64,000 nt of DNA, from positions 22,306,697 to 22,370,696 of the forward strand of contig NC_134509.1 of the NCBI RefSeq assembly GCF_027942865.1. The letters run 5' to 3'. Below, in pieces: positions 23,601-37,300 of the stretch (position 1 is its first letter; the number at the start of each line of letters is the position of its first letter). Position numbers and translations under genes: made by a program. The stretch comes from Odontesthes bonariensis. Its lineage: Eukaryota; Chordata; Actinopteri; Atheriniformes; Atherinopsidae. The notes beneath the pieces are model-generated. The model was not told where the DNA came from and made no database searches. It saw only the letters and a program-made list of their open reading frames with translations.

Positions 23601-26600
23601 AAGTATGAAGGAAAAGGAAGTGACACATACGGCATCCTCCAGCCTTTGCTATCACCAGATGTTGGCCTGGATCAGCACTGATGGAGGATTTGACCCAACA
23701 TGTTAGGCAGCACTCTGATGAAATATCTTTTGGAAGACTGACATTTCATCCTTCCATCTGGCTGCCACAGACTTCAATTTCAGAGTCAATTTCAAGGATC
23801 AACACAAAGCATTAGGCCTGTCAACACCTTGCCAAGGGGCATTATGCTGGTTTTAACCCTTTAATTTGTCAGTTGTGGTTGTATTAGGCTTTCGACTAAG
23901 CATTGTCACCTGAGTCAAAGTGGACTAAAACTCTGAGAAATATCTGCGCCTGTAAAGTTAAAAAGAAGTGGTCCTAAAAACAAACTTCTGTAACAGAGAC
24001 TTCATGCTAAATGATTATCACATCTGAATTTGTCACTACAACCTTTAAAGAAAGGCTAACTCAGATTCTGCTGTTTTCTATCCTTTTTAAAACTGCTTAC
24101 TGTGAGCCTGAGTGCAAAAGGGCAATACAAAGTCTTCGGAGGGCCTCTTTAAATGGTTTCTTACCACAAACCTGATTATTTGCCAAGCTTGAAAGTGGTA
24201 CCCAGAAATGTAGTATTCAAAATTCATCTCCAAAAAGACCAGATGGACTGAGTTTATCCTTTTTTGTTGTGTATTTTTGTGAATATGAAATGTGAAAACA
24301 TGAGTCAGACACGAGAAACAAGAGGGATAGAAAATACACTGTGAAAAATAATCTTTGAATAATAATCCTTCACTTTGACCTTATATAACTGAAGTAAAAA
24401 AATAAACATTTGTGCAAAGTCAGGAACTCTGCAGTGTAGATTTTCACAGTCAAACAGAAGGTTTGAAACGACAGCAAATCAGGAGAAGAGGAGGAATGGA
24501 GCGGGAGACGGAGTGAGGATTTGGATTAAGCTTTTGATGTCTCTGTACCTTCCATTTCCTCTGGTCGCAGATCTCTATCCTGTTGTGGCATGGGTTGGAG
24601 AGAGGGCATAAATAAAGAGAAATAAAAGTCAGTCATCTTGTACTTTTAGCCTCATTCCCTGCATCTTGTTCCATAAAATAACAAAATTGCTGGAAACATT
24701 GTAGCACCTTGTGGTTCTACTCCTTCATCTTTCATTCCTTTGAACATTTTTCTATTTCATACTCATCTGCTTGAGCAGAAATTCTATAAAGGGATTTTGT
24801 TGTTTTGATCTAACTGACCCTTACAACCTTTTTGGTTGAGCTGCTGTGTCCAAAGTCATACTGTCTGCTGTTAATATGCTCCACAGCGAGCATTTAAAAT
24901 GTATTAAAAACTGGCAGATGCACAAAACAATCAGCTTCTCTTTGACCTCCTGCAGCAAAGCTGATGACACTTTTGTGTGCTCACACTGTTCTGAACCAAA
25001 TGCAACTTGAAATTAAACACTTCAAATTAAATTGTAAAAATAAATCAAACTCATACAAAATAAAAACTCTATTATGACATTAAAAATCAATGACACTTTG
25101 ACAAATATAGAAATCACAGCTTCCAGTTGATATTGAAGTGGCTTCAGGGAGTGCCGGCGTGGATAAAAGGTGACGCAGGTTAAGTCTCTTCACGACATGT
25201 TCTGCGAAGCTGTGACATCAGCAGCAGGAATAATACAGATTAGAGAATGCAGAGGAGACTGCAGAGGCAAGGAGATTACAGCAGTGAAATTGTATTACAA
25301 ATCATGAAGGCTTATCTGTTCATCATTTCCCTATCTGTTGGCTGACTTTCATCTGCATTTCCACTGCAGTTTGGTCAGATTTTGCTTTAACTGAAATGAA
25401 CACACATGCACAGGTTGAATGAAATCCCAAGGTTCAGCCGCATAGGAAATTATTCTTCGTCTTACAGTTTTTGTCTTTTGTTCCAAAACTCTGAGAGCAG
25501 CTGGTTGTTTTAGTCAATAATGAGTCTTCATTTTTTAAGTTTGTTGCTGTAAAAACTTGTTGATTCCCAATTTGCTTCCATGAAGGTAAAGAAATTCTGT
25601 GGGAAACTCAAATGGAAAGAAGGACATTAAAAGACAACAGTGCACACTGAAACTAATTATAGCGCACTCTAGAAAAGCATTCAGTCCACAGCTCTTTTTT
25701 TTTGTTGTTGCTTTTTTTCTTTTCATCAGCCAAAGGGTATCAGGAGAGATTAAAAACCAGGAAAGGCCATGAGTCTTAACCTGTGTATTTCATGAACTAA
25801 TCTGTGCACTCTGTCGAGGAATCCCAAAACATCTCTCTTTCTATCACTGTGAGATCAGGAAGTTAATGCCTGTGATAATTCAGAAAATATTCCACATAAT
25901 TAAACTTCTCCATTCGCAACTGTCCTTTGAAATTAAAGCCAACATTACTCCCAATAACAGCATGTTGATTTGATTGTATGTGCTCAAAACCTAAAGAGTT
26001 TCCACGGCCATCATTTAAGTTTAAGTTCGTTGCTAAGCACTGACCGTTAACACTGGAACTGGGTGGAAATGACATTTTGTAGGTATTTGAACATAGTTTA
26101 ACACTGAACATTAAATGAATAAATTGGCATAAAAGTATATCTTTTACATGTTCAGTTGACAGAGAGCTACATCCATTTGGAGAGGTGTTTCCAAATTGAT
26201 GTGTAAGACAAACTCACTCCTCTTCCTTTCAGCTCAGTCTTTTGTAACAAACTCCTGATCGAAAATATTCAGCATTTCAGCTGCTAAATGCTCCTGTTCT
26301 GTGATGACAGCTGCATACTGTGGCAGCAAATGAGGATAATCAATGTAGAGGGACTGGAAAAAAAATCAAATACTGCTGAATACCAGACAATGTTAAAAAA
26401 AATGCCACGTGAATGTGTTTTGTGCTGTAAAAGTAGAGTGCTGGAGGGTTTATCGCAACAGAAGTTGCTGACTGTAGCAGCTTTAAGGTTTGGAGACAAA
26501 ATTGCTGCTACTTTCTCATTGTTTCGAGGGTGACCAGCCTTAAAAATGTAACACGTGTAAATTTTAACAATGCGTGATGGATAATCAGTCAGTGCTGCAG

Positions 26601-28345
26601 ACATTAATATAATTCCCTGAAGCTGGCGACAAACACTGATACATGAAGCCAAAACACACCAGAGTCAGCCTCAAAATACAGGGAAATAACAAAGTACCAT
26701 CTATGATTAGAGTGAATGTATCCACAATGGATTCTGTATAATCACATTTCTTCTTCAGACTTCTCGGTTTAGGGTCAATTATCATCTCTGGACTGAGTGG
26801 CTCTGTATAGCACCGCCATTTTGTGACCAAACCACGGGTGTAATGGCCTTTTTCAATTAGCTACACAGTCACAAATTTATGATACCGATCTCTGTCGTCT
26901 CCCTATGTAATGCATGAATTCTCTTTGCCCCTTTTTTTCTTTGTGTGCACAGCTGTTGTGCTCAAACACCGACAAATACAGGACTGACTGGGAGGTGACA
27001 TGAGGAGGTTAAAGATGTCATTGATGGAGAAGGGAGGGGCTGAACTGATTCCGTGGATGACTTTGACCCCACCTTACTGAGGAGAGTTGGGTCACTCTGA
27101 AAATGGAAGGGTTTTTCAAGGATTCAAGCAATGACGTTCAGGCTATATTGTGTCATTTTTGCGGTGCGAGGATTTAAATATCATACATACAAGTTGGCTT
27201 TGTGCGAACCCCTGTCTGAGGAAGATACAAGCAGGCCCCACTATGTTGTGCATCATGTTGCAGTTCTCAACCAGAGCGCTCAGGGGCTCCTCGCTCCCTC
27301 CTTCCTCCTCCTCTTCTGTGTCCGCCTCCCCAACACCACCCAGGGACCCCTGCATTGCAGCAGCCAATTGGGTGCTGCTTCCTTCTACAGGTGACGTCCC
27401 CTTACAGGAGAGGGACCAATTGGATTACAAAACAGATAGTTATTACCTTTAATTTATTGACTCAGACAGAAATAGTTTATTCATACATTTTTGCTCTCTT
27501 ACATATTTATATCTAAATTTAAACTACAGATTATTCTGACGAAGAACAAAACTAATAATTAAATCTCAGCACGATCAGGGTCTCATCGGTTTGTTTCCTT
27601 ACCTTCTCCCTTTTACTGTTCTTTTTTGAAGCCTTGTTGATGTTTCCCATCACCCTGTCTTCCTGTCCCCCCACCCTCTCTTTCTTCCTTGGTGTGCCCA
27701 ATACTTCTTCCAGGTTTTTTTCCTTCTTCTCTTAGTCTTCCTCTCTGCTCAAATATCACATAAAAGCACCAAAATCCATGCTAGATCCATTGCATCACAG
27801 AGGGCAGCGCCTTTCAAAACAACAGGGATTGTGTCCACTACTACTACTACTACTACTACTGAAAGCGACTCCTGTCAGAACATGTGCCTCAGTCCCAGAT
27901 CCTATTGGTCCACTGAGAAGTGAGGCAGGTACATGGTGCCACATTAAATCCTAAACTCCTGCGCTGTCTTGATGAGCTTTGAGACGTTTAGTTTGACATT
28001 ATGGAAGTGCAGCAGGGGGATGGAGAATGATGAGGTGGGGTGGGAGCGCTTGGTCATATCTGGGCTAAAACAACCTGCTGGTGCCAGACAGTGGCTCTGA
28101 TTGCAGGACTCGTTTTTACCGTTTTCTCTCTCCCTTTCTAACTCACCTCCCCCCTCTGTCTCTCTCACATACAATCACAGACACACAGTTTTTTCCTGTT
28201 TATCCGTCACCCCCTCATGTCACAAGTGATTCCTTCAATTTGGTGCAACTTAATCTAATCCATGCCACCCACCTTTCCCACTCTGCTTCTAAAACATCTT
28301 ACTTATGGTCTCAAAATGACTAGTCTGACAAAACTCTGAGTGTTA

Positions 28346-28383
<38 letters not shown>

Positions 28384-31300
28384 ATGTTGAGAGAGAGGCA
28401 AAGGGGGAGGGGATGGTAGAATTATAGATGGAGAGTTGGCTGCCTGTATAATCCGTGGAATTTCAGATTAGAGGGAAAAGAGTTATGTTGACAGGCGATG
28501 GGAGTAATGGGGCTGCGAGTGGAAGAAATAGAAGAGGAAACATCTAATTAGTCAGCCACTTTTTGAGGCTTATGAAACGAAGAATGGTTGAAAAGAAAGG
28601 TTGTAACCTCCAGAGAATGAGACTTTGGAAAAAACATAGAAGTATTTGTCAAAGGAAAAAAAGTTATAGAAATATTGCAGTTATAGCTTTGAATGCCCAT
28701 GCCTCTAGGAAATGTTTGACAGATAGATAAAAGAGGCCTGTAAATGTACCTACTAAATTAGACTTTGGGCAACTAATGTATGTTAGTCGTGGCTTTTGAC
28801 TGTATGTGTTTTCAAATGGGGAAACAAAGTAGAAGAGATACAATATTTGTGAAGGATCTAAAATTCTTCCTCTATAGAAAAACATGAATTGAAAACCTGA
28901 CGTTAAATGAAGAAACAGCCTCTGGCACTAACTTATAAAGCCTATTATAAAGGATGTTATGCATCAAGAAAAGTAAATAACTGGATGGATCAAGGCAGAG
29001 TGGAGAGTTCATGTTTGAAAATCTGAATATATTTTTTGACATAAATGGTTGTAGGGTGCAAACAATTAGACCATATTTATAGTCAAATAGGTAGAAATAA
29101 CTTACATGATTAAAACAATTCATGCTGAAATGAGGGTTGCTTTTCTAAAGTGTCAAACAACTGCAACAAAGTACCATCTCGATGGCTGAAATGTCCCAGC
29201 AACAACAGTCTAATTGTATTCTCACCTGCTTATATAAATGCTCTTTCTAGTTGTAGCTACACCCTATAGCAACACCATCTGGTCTAGCTGTAATCATCTA
29301 AGGATGAATAATACGCCAGCTATAGATGAACAATAACACGTGACACATTACAATGCGTCATTATTTATTGAACAAAATGCTGGCAGTACGTAGAAAACTA
29401 GTGGCAGCCAGGTGCTGCTGATCAAATTTACCAGACCATCATCAAGTGTGAGCACCTCTACAGAAGCAGAGGTTTCTGGTCTGGAGCATTCAGGTGTGTG
29501 TTAACATAACGCCAAGAAGGAAAGACATCAGCAATGATCTTAGAGAAGCAATTGTTGCTGCCCATCAATCTGGGAAGGGTTATAAGGCCATTTCTAAACT
29601 AGTGCAGGAGAAAAGGAGAAAGCCTCTTCTCTCTAAAAAAGAACATGGCAGCACAGCTTAGGTTTGCAAAGCTGCATCTGAACAAACCACAAGACTTCTG
29701 GAACAATGTCCTTCGGTTGGTGATTGAAATGCTGTGGTGGGACCTTAAGAGAGCTGTGCATAAACCAATGCTGCAATGCAAACCTCAATGGACTGAAACA
29801 ACATTGGAAAGAATAGTGCTGCAGGTGTTTCTGCCTGTTGAGTCATGGAATAACCTTAATGTCTCACACACTGTTTGGCTTAATTTTGGGTTAATTTTGT
29901 TAAATAAATTATGACTGTGTAATATGTCATGTGTAGTCGTTCATCTGAGGATTATTTAAAGTCCTGGTAAAGAAAAGATCATTTTTTTCTATTATGAGCC
30001 CATATATGTAAACCTTTAGACCTGGTATGGGGTATACATTCTTTTCCATATGACTCTATATTCCATCCTGAGTAATGTTTAAACTTTAAAGTGTATAAAC
30101 TTGTCTTCTTTATCCATAATCAGAGGCAAAATGTATAATGTTTTGACTCCAGATATCAATACAATGTCAGCGTTAGCAGTAACATTCAGTATCATCAGAT
30201 TTTGCCCCATAGTAAGAGTTAATCTAGTTTTGTGTGGGTGTGGCTGTGTTTCCTGAGCTGATGTCTGTTGTGATGCGACTCATGCTATGCTGCGTGCATG
30301 CCAGAGATTAGCACATGAGAAAGGCTGAGGCTGCAGCCCTAATACTCTGTGGTCAGTTAAGGACAACAAGCATATTTTTTATAATTGTCTACAATACTCA
30401 TTATCCATTCAGACCACCCCCACCTTTCTGTTTCTTGAGCATCACCCTCTCCATATTTTTCTCCACTTACATATCTCTTGTTGCTCACTTTTTCTGTGCT
30501 ACGTGTCTCTCTATATGCTTGCTTGTTTCCTCAAGCATAGGTAAAAATACAGAGTTTATTTTCACATGATATATGGACATAATATTTCTAATTCATTAGG
30601 CATTTTTGCAGGAATTCATATTAATTCTTGTGCGGGATGTGTAAAAGCCACTATCACCAGCAGAGGGCAGCAAAGTACAGCCTGTTTGGAGCTGAAAGAT
30701 GACCATAAACTCAGAGGTAACTCTCCAACACAACCAACAGATGTCAGCCTCATGCCTTCCTATGAAACACAATTGCTCATTGTATTAATCGAAGAATCAT
30801 TTGCAATGTTTATTAATTTTTTACACAACATGACATTAAACATTAACATGTTTAACAACGGGTTTAACCATTATGAATCACTAAGTTCCTTCCAGCTCCA
30901 AAGACTCCAAATTCTCCCTCAACCTGGCAGTCTGACCTTTCAATGAACCTGAGCTAGATAAAAAAAGAAGAAAAATAAAAAACATATATTGTTTTTTTTT
31001 TTAATTTAGAGTCTTTCCAGTGAAGAAAGGACAGATAATAATGAGATGGCGTGCATCCAAGGATAGTCTCTTTGTTATATAATAGTATGTGCCCTGACCA
31101 CTGATCCAGCTTGACACCCGGCAGATTGATTGAAAATGGAAGACTAAGTCTTGTAATGGGATTTTCCTGGCCTTGCTTTCACTTCTGTGCTTTCTAAACA
31201 TGCACAGAATTCTTCAGAATAACTTGAGCCACGATAGTGTCGCTGGCTTTAAGTGGAATCATTGCACAATGCAAAGTTGTGCAAGAAAAAAAATTACTTC

Positions 31301-34300
31301 TACAGGAAACCAGTTTGTTTTGCTCAGGGTAAGAAAAAATACAAAGATAAGGGCAAACATCCTGCTTCATTTAACAGCTTGGTGCGAACATAAAGCGCCT
31401 CAGCCTTAAAACCCAAACGCGGCAGCTGGGTGAGAATTTGTATTTGTGCTCCATCCCTCGACAACAGCAAGCACAGATGCCTGAAAACATAGCTAGAAAG
31501 CAGGCCAACAGAAATTCCTGAGCTGGGGTGGCAAAAATATGATGGACACTTTCCAAAAGTTGGGATTTTCCATGCCCTGCTATGTGAATAGCCTTAGTTA
31601 CAGCCTGCATTGTATCACTGTCTAAATCTGCATCTCCTATAAGGTTGGAACCATAATCCCCATGTATTAAAGGCTGGTAATGACACTTCTTATTGAAGAA
31701 TACCAAGCCTTTTAATGTCAGAACATTAATGGAAACATAAAAAGCTCATCCCTTCAGTCAGTCTTTGTCTATACTCAGTACTACCCACATCCATATATCA
31801 ATGATTTCTAACCCTAAACGTGAGATAATCTCTCCTGCAGTTTGATTTACATGCATCATATATGTAAAACGTTATTGGATATGTAGCTCTAACTGAGGTG
31901 TACTGGTTTGAATCTGTCCGAGTAAAGATGAGGTTGAATAGTGACATTAACATAACCAAATCCCATGTTTGATCCACACATTTAAGAGAATCACTGACAG
32001 GTCACGCTGTGACCGAATGAGATGAACATGATGTACATCATTCAATGTATAAGCTCTTTCTAGTCCATTAAGATTTACAGCATGATTGCAATAATTCCAG
32101 GTCTTATGGCTGCATATAACTACAATAAATACATTTGATTTTATTGTCATCACAATGTTTACATTTACGGTGGATCAAACTGCTTTATATGACGTGAGTT
32201 GTTGCAAATTTACAAATATGCTGTTATTTCTGGTTGCTGTAAGCCAGTTTTTTAAACGGCACTCCTTTTGTTCTGCACTCAAGCAGAGGACAAGGTGAGC
32301 ATTTAGCAGCTGAACAGACAAATGTTTGCAAAACACAATTGTTGGTTATCAGAATAAATAGATTAAGAGCAATTTAATACCAATCAATAATGTCATATCA
32401 GTTGGTCGGATAGTCACTACTTTGAATTCATACCAGCTGCTCTTTACATGTTTGCTTTTTTCTTTCTATGTTGAACATAAATGCAACAAAATTCCAAATA
32501 AAGCGACTCTCTTTCACATATTTTATTTCTTTTTTGTCCGACAGTGAGGCTATACTTCTAGAGAATAAACATAACCTTAGCATCATATGACAAAATTACC
32601 ATACATATTATTTAAAGACAACATATGTGCAAATTTTAGCTATATTCATATTAGTGATGCTCCGATCAGCATTTTTTGGACTGATCACCTATCACGATCA
32701 CCAAAATCATGATCTACCCGATTGCCGATCACTGCCGATCGCGGAATGAATCGGACATTTCCATGCCTTTCATCTAGCAGAGAGTGCACCATTTATAGAA
32801 ATTAAACCGCCAGAGGTAGCTGGGGACATGTAGAACAAGAATCTGGTGGAGTTTGCAGTAGTGATGCTCCGATCGATCCGCTGCCGATCATGATCGGCCG
32901 ATAATGCCCAAAAATAGCCTGATCGGCGATCGGAAAAATATGCCGATAAAAATGCCGATCACGTGACGTAAATTACTAGCAACCACTTTCTAATGTGGTA
33001 CGTGACGTGTGTACAGAACCGAACAGGCAAAACCTCTACAGTGCATCTCGCCAACATGACCTCTCCTGTCTGGAATTTCTTCAAAGTGTGTCTGAAAGAT
33101 GTGAAACTTACTGCGGTCACGCCATCTGCGCTTCAGAGAGGTACGGTCGCGCTAGCTACGGATTTATGGTGCATTCAAGTGCACCCCGTAAACTCAGAAA
33201 TCTATATCGAAGTTGATTTTCATTTGTGGGAATACATACACCTGTCATTACTTGGTTGTTTTTTTTAACTACATTCTTTTTAATGATTAAAACAAAATGA
33301 TAGAACAAAATTATTTAAGCATATTCAGAATCAAACTCATTTCTGCATAGTCAGATTTGAAAACTTCCTTTAGAACCAAATCAAAATGTTCTCTGCCGAC
33401 TCCACCAGATTCTTGTTCTACATGTCCCCAGCTACCTCTGTGGTGATTTTCAAGTCATTTCACTGCATCATTGTTTAATAATCTGATGCTGACATCATAC
33501 CCAATGGATGATGTATATGGGCAGATTAAAATATTAATAGAAAATTAAAAAAAACAATTGTTTTCTGCAAACTCCACCAGATTCTTGTTCTACATGTCCC
33601 CAGCTACCTCTGGCGGTTTAATTTCTATAAATGGTGCACTCTCTGCTAGATGAAAGGCATGGAAATGTCCGATTCCTTCCGCGATCGGCAGTGATCGGCA
33701 ATCGGGCAGATCATGATTTTGGTGATCGGTGATCAGTCCAAAAAATGCTGATCGGAGCATCACTAAAAAAAAGCAAACAGATCCCATCTCTGTCCAATTG
33801 GATCTCTCACAGTGGGGTTACATAGCAGTGTAAAGAATCGGATTAATGGCTAAATTACAATAAGACCGAGTTATTAAATTCATGTATACATCTTAGTTTG
33901 ACTAAAAATTGGACCGGATCGGGTTAATCGCAGTCGGATTAAGAACCCAAGATAACTCGGTTGATAAACGTGCTTGTAGACAGTGAAGCTCGTGGTGAAT
34001 TGGACTTTGCGTTCTGCGCATGGTCGAGATTTTTTTCCCGGGGTCGTGACCCGGAAGTCAAAGGAGACGATATTACTGTTGTTGTCGCCGCCGTCGGAAA
34101 GAAATGAACAACACAATGGAGAATGCGCTGTTGTGCATCGCGTTTGTGCAACAAGCAGCTCATCACAAACGAAGTGTAGAGGGACGTAGCTTCATCTTGC
34201 TCTTCGTTCTCCATCTTTCTCAAATGCCTGAGTTTGTTGTTGTTGTTGGTGGTGAAGAGGTCAACAGGAAGTGGCTCTATTAGCAATAGTTGAAATGGGT

Positions 34301-37300
34301 ACAGCGCCACCTATCATACCGGGTATGACATGCTTTGTGCCTATGATTCCATTTACTCACCACCATGTATACTTGGATGATTACCCTTGTTCAAATAAGG
34401 AGCATGATCCAACTATAACTATAAGCGAATTAAAGGCCTACATAAAGCTGACACTACACCCAATACATAATGATAATACATACACAGAGGAACAATAATG
34501 ATCATTGGACCCTACACCAAAACATTTCATAAACGCATGAAATTTGCGATTTTGAATTTGCCGCTTGGAAATCCTTCCTGGAATTCCAGACTGGGGGCGG
34601 GGCTTCCGTGCGACGTCACATGACGTCTCTTCATTGTCTTCTTCATTGTCATCAACAATATTCGGATCGAAGTTTGCCGTGAAGAAGCTGTCCAGGTCTG
34701 GCAAACTGCTGTTGATTGTTGGGGGTTGTTCCAGCAGCTGGCACTCGAGACGTCACACACCTGTCGTCTGCTACTTCCAGTTTGCCAAATTCGAGTCAAA
34801 TGTGGTGATAGTTTATTGGGCCTAATCAGGACTATCCAGGGGCCTAAAATTATTTTAAAATCATAAAAAATGCATGGTATATAAGGAATCGATCTGCTAT
34901 TTCAGTTTTGTGCAAAAAAATCACCTTTCTGTAGGCCTTTAATCTCATCATGTAGACCCACTGACTGTCCTGTCACCATTGGTCCCTCTGTCTCATGCAG
35001 ATGTATCTTGGCAGGAGGTGGACAGAGCTAGCCTAGAAATCTAGACGCCCCTAGCGACCGCAAATTGGATTTGCTCCCTGTACAGCTTTTTGCTGTACGG
35101 GTCTGGCTTGCTAGGCTAGGACAGAGCAGCTGCACAGAGTGAACCACTATCTGAAATCCATCTCAGGTGGCTCAAGCTGCCACACTCTATCTGGAATTCC
35201 ATCAGATCTTTGGAAGATTCCCCTCTTTTCCAAAACAAATGCCACAAACAATCACGAGTTACCTGCATTAGTGTTTCTTCACTTGCATAAAATACACTCA
35301 GGCAGGAAATATCGCTTCCTTAGGTCAGAAGAACAGTGGATTCTGTATCCTTAAAGGCTGGAATTCACCAGAGTATTCACATTGATCAAAATCATTACGT
35401 GACCAATTTGATTCTTACTACAAATACTAACGACCACCTCTGCAGAGACGAAGAGACTCTGCAGAGGTGGTATGTATTGAGACAAACTGTGCTTCTGGAA
35501 GCACGGCTCAGAATGGTTACTTTTTCTTCTAGATTTCTACATCTATATGTCACAAAATACATGAAATAAAAACTAACAAACACAAACCTTGCACTGTTTT
35601 GGTTTGACTGCGTTACAGTAATGCTATTTAAGTGACTATTTATAGGTTACGGTGAGGGTTTAGGGTTATTACAACAAGCTTATCTTGTAATAGCCTAATA
35701 TGGCCAAACTTTTTTTTTTTTTTTTTTGCCCAAAACTGAAGTATTTTTTCAGGACATTCACAAAAACAGTATTTCTTACAGTGTGTAACTGTTCCTATGC
35801 ACATACATGTCAAAAGAGAGAAAGAGAGCGAGAGAAACTCGTGGCCCGGTACAAAAATGAAGAAGTTTGGGGCACTTTATAGCTTAACAGGTAGCTGGTT
35901 GAGCAGACGTTCCTTGTATAGAAGCTGTAGTTCCTCAAAGCAGCCGGCTCCGGTTTGAGCCCCGCCCTGGAGCCCTTCCCTGCATGTCTGCCCCCTTTCC
36001 TGTCTATCCACTGTCAATTACATGCCATCAGTTCCCATAAAATGTTTAAAAAGGGTCAGGGTTGAAAATGCATTTTGTGACAGTTTTAGTATGTTTATGT
36101 TTTTGGAAGACGCTTTTATCCAAAGCAACTTACACTCATATCCTAGGTAGGCAGGTGGTGTAAGGGGGTCTTGCCTAAGGACTCCTACTGGAGGTCGTTC
36201 ATTTCATGCGGGTGGGTCAGGATTCAAACCACTACACTATCCAGTGCTAACCTATGTAAGAAAACAGTCTCCTTCATACATGCGTTGTGCCTACTCAAAA
36301 CCCCGTCTTCATTAACCCGCCGCTGTTTCTTCCCATAATTCACACATGCCAAATAGAGGCAAATTAGCCCCACATCAGTGACAGCATTGGTTAGAGCAGA
36401 GATACTCATTGCGCGGCTCGCGAGCCACATGCAGCTCCTCAAGCTTTAATCGGTGGCTCGCACTCGCAAAGTAGCTTATAACAATATGGTAACAATAACA
36501 ATACATTTTTTCAAATAACATACAGCGAATACAGCACAGTATTAAGTATTTTTATCAAGTATTAATTAAGGCTTAATGGTGTTTATTAAAGCTGTTAAAC
36601 CTGGCAACACAGCCCGCTTAAACCACCCTCACACTTGACTGTAGTGCACGCTAGCTCCTTTAGCCAGCGCAACATGCAGGAACAATAAATCGGTTTTTAA
36701 TTAAAAAAGTGAAAAACCCAGCACAAAAACCATGCTCATCTTGAATGTCTCACTATGATTACAACAACAAACTACAAATACAACATGAAGAAAGTCAAGG
36801 ACATGCATGCCAACTTCCGCTCATCCCAGTATTAAGGTAAATATGATCTTAATTGAAAATGTTTTGGCTGTGTTGTTTCTTTTTTTGTGGGATGTTTTAT
36901 ATGTAGAAATGCATATTTGCAAAAGGGGAATTTAGTATGTTGTCGTAAAAGTGGCACTTCCCTTGATTTTGCTCTGCCAATGTGGCTCTTGTGAAAAAAA
37001 TAGTGAGTATCACTGGGTTAGAGTGACGTATCAGTCCTGGCTTGAAAAGGTAAATGTGAAAGAGGCTTGTTTTTTTTTTATGAACACTGCAGAGCTTTTA
37101 ATGTGTTACTCAATGTGTGCTGAATAGCAAGTGATTCTGATTCAAAGTCAGAATTGCTCAGTTTAGAAAAAAATCAAGCCTGTTTTCTCTTTGCGAGGCG
37201 GACTATTAATTTACATCTTTTCAAAAGATATCGTCCAAAAGTTGCACAAATATGTTCGTTTGGAAAGAACAGGAAGTTCTTACTAACCAGACTTGATGAG

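Noticed and set aside
33939..34310. 123-codon minus-strand frame
   Set aside because: No homology recognised; it lies in dispersed-repeat-like sequence.
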